Shown in pieces: positions 63,300-64,000 of a stretch of DNA of 64,000 nucleotides. The position numbers and the translations under genes were made by a program. Each line of letters opens with the position of its first letter. Position 1 is the stretch's first letter. Location of the stretch: contig JAAOMT010000647.1 in assembly GCA_016748015.1 (NCBI GenBank), forward strand, positions 190,880-254,879, given 5' to 3'. Origin of the DNA: Geosiphon pyriformis (taxonomy: Eukaryota; Glomeromycota; Glomeromycetes; Archaeosporales; Geosiphonaceae). Below the pieces are notes generated by a model. That model had not been told where the DNA came from. It saw only the letters and a list, made by a program, of their open reading frames with translations, and made no database searches.

Positions 63300-64000
63300 G
63301 CATCTAATAGCTAATTATAAGTTATAGGACAATTAAAACCAAGTAAAAAAATTGTTTATTCATAATAGCCTTCTTTAACACCACATTAGAAAAAAATTTG
63401 ACATTAACATAAGTTTGAATCAAGTTAAGCTTAGAGAGATTTTCAGTAGACAAAAAAATATCCAAGTATCTGTATAACTCACTCCTTTTAGCAATTAAAA
63501 TTGGCAAACTATTAATCAACAATAAAATTGTCTTAACACTTAAATTGATGAAAATAGCCACTGTTTTATTATTATTAATCAAAATATTATTAATATTAAA
63601 AAATTTACTAACAATATTCAAAATATACTGTGTAGAAACTTGACAACTACTAACCCAAATTGTGTCATCAACAAAGACACCAGCAGCTAAAAAAAAATTT
63701 TTTCTTTAACAGTTTTAACTCTGCCAGTCTTTGTTACAAACCTAGTATTAATATAATATCTACATAAGTGTTTATGTCTCTTTACTTTACACAAAAGTAG
63801 ATTATAGAAAATTCTTCAAAGAGACAGAAAAAAAATTTTACTCTGATCTAAACCATTATGTACTCTATAATTATTTGAGAATCCAAAACTTGTTATTATT
63901 TTGTTAATCTGATCCTTATGAATACTGCCAAAAAATCTGATAAACTGACTGCACATTTTAATGTAACACAAACTAGCTCTCAAATAATGCTAACTTACTG
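63300..64000 (-). pseudogene. L0 reverse transcriptase
   Basis: Right to left: IKMCSQFIRFFGSIHKDQIN, GFSNNYRVHNGLDQSKIFF (the QG box with Gly changed to Ser), a stop, RIFYNLLLCKVKRHKHLC, then AAGVFVDDTIWVSS with the catalytic FVDD box intact at 63664-63675. The 63322-63621 run follows: NIVSKFFNINNILINNNKTV, SELYRYLDIFLSTENLSK (normally RYLGIFLS). This order is typical of LINE RT motifs. Two or more stops break it. Confidence 0.8.

Larger units (their letters stand above)
61820..64000 (-). mobile_element. L0: LINE-type non-LTR retrotransposon, degraded, running off the right edge
   Basis: Minus strand, right to left: reverse transcriptase with GLDQS and FVDDT boxes, a connecting region, RNase H, and a Cys motif at which G1 is inserted. 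No LTRs. The right and left ends are outside the window. Its style resembles LINE pol proteins I recall from Rhizophagus and Gigaspora, which is the main basis for the fungal assignment. Confidence 0.78.

Overview
Organism and overall character. The window is AT-rich eukaryotic DNA made wholly of retrotransposon sequence; I see no host gene, tRNA or rRNA gene. Two divergent Ty3/gypsy-type (Metaviridae) LTR families and one LINE-type element are present. The dUTPase-carrying gypsy elements, the LINE RT/RNase H style, the low GC and the extreme repeat load suggest an early-diverging fungus, most likely an arbuscular mycorrhizal fungus (Glomeromycotina, Gigaspora-like). That assignment is inference from remembered protein styles, not from a search. 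A 20-N assembly gap lies at 46966-46985.

Layout (names used in the entries). The window is a Russian doll of insertions. L0, a minus-strand LINE (61820-64000, running off the right edge), is interrupted by G1, a minus-strand gypsy element (5' LTR 61038-61819, gag start 60848-61037, protease region 37254-38057, rest beyond the left edge). G1 contains G2 (plus; 1-266 and 31936-37253, 5' half beyond the left edge). G2 contains G3 (plus; 267-31935). G3 contains three insertions: S1 (minus LTR with a partial duplication, 2056-3303), G4 (complete, minus, 7820-17911) and G5 (complete, plus, 20773-30915). On the right, G1 gag is cut by G6 (plus; only the 3' part 58857-60847 remains). Between the G1 protease and G6 lies X1, one family-H LTR in two pieces (38058-38999 and 58823-58856), split by G7 (complete, plus, 39000-58822). 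G7 is split in its reverse transcriptase by H1, a complete family-H element (minus, 45464-55175).

How the genes work together. Both families encode one long gag-pol: gag with a CCHC knuckle, Q/P-rich linker, aspartic protease, a Cys-rich module of unknown function, dUTPase, a small beta-type region, reverse transcriptase, RNase H and integrase. A separate 3' ORF (ORF3) sits between integrase and the polypurine tract and shares a C-terminal motif between the families. LTRs begin TGTTAC and end GTAACA, and three insertions have perfect 4-bp target duplications (ATGG, CTAT, ATGC). Family G uses a primer site TGGTGCTTCCTGTGAGG two bases after the LTR; family H uses TGGTGCTCTCCCATGG. A conserved hairpin spans the LTR/primer-site junction in family G.

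Condition. Every copy has in-frame stops, mostly from G-to-A or C-to-T changes (W, Q and R codons to stop). The two H1 LTRs differ by about 34 substitutions, all transitions, pointing to cytosine deamination (RIP-like or methylation-driven). None of the copies looks autonomous today.
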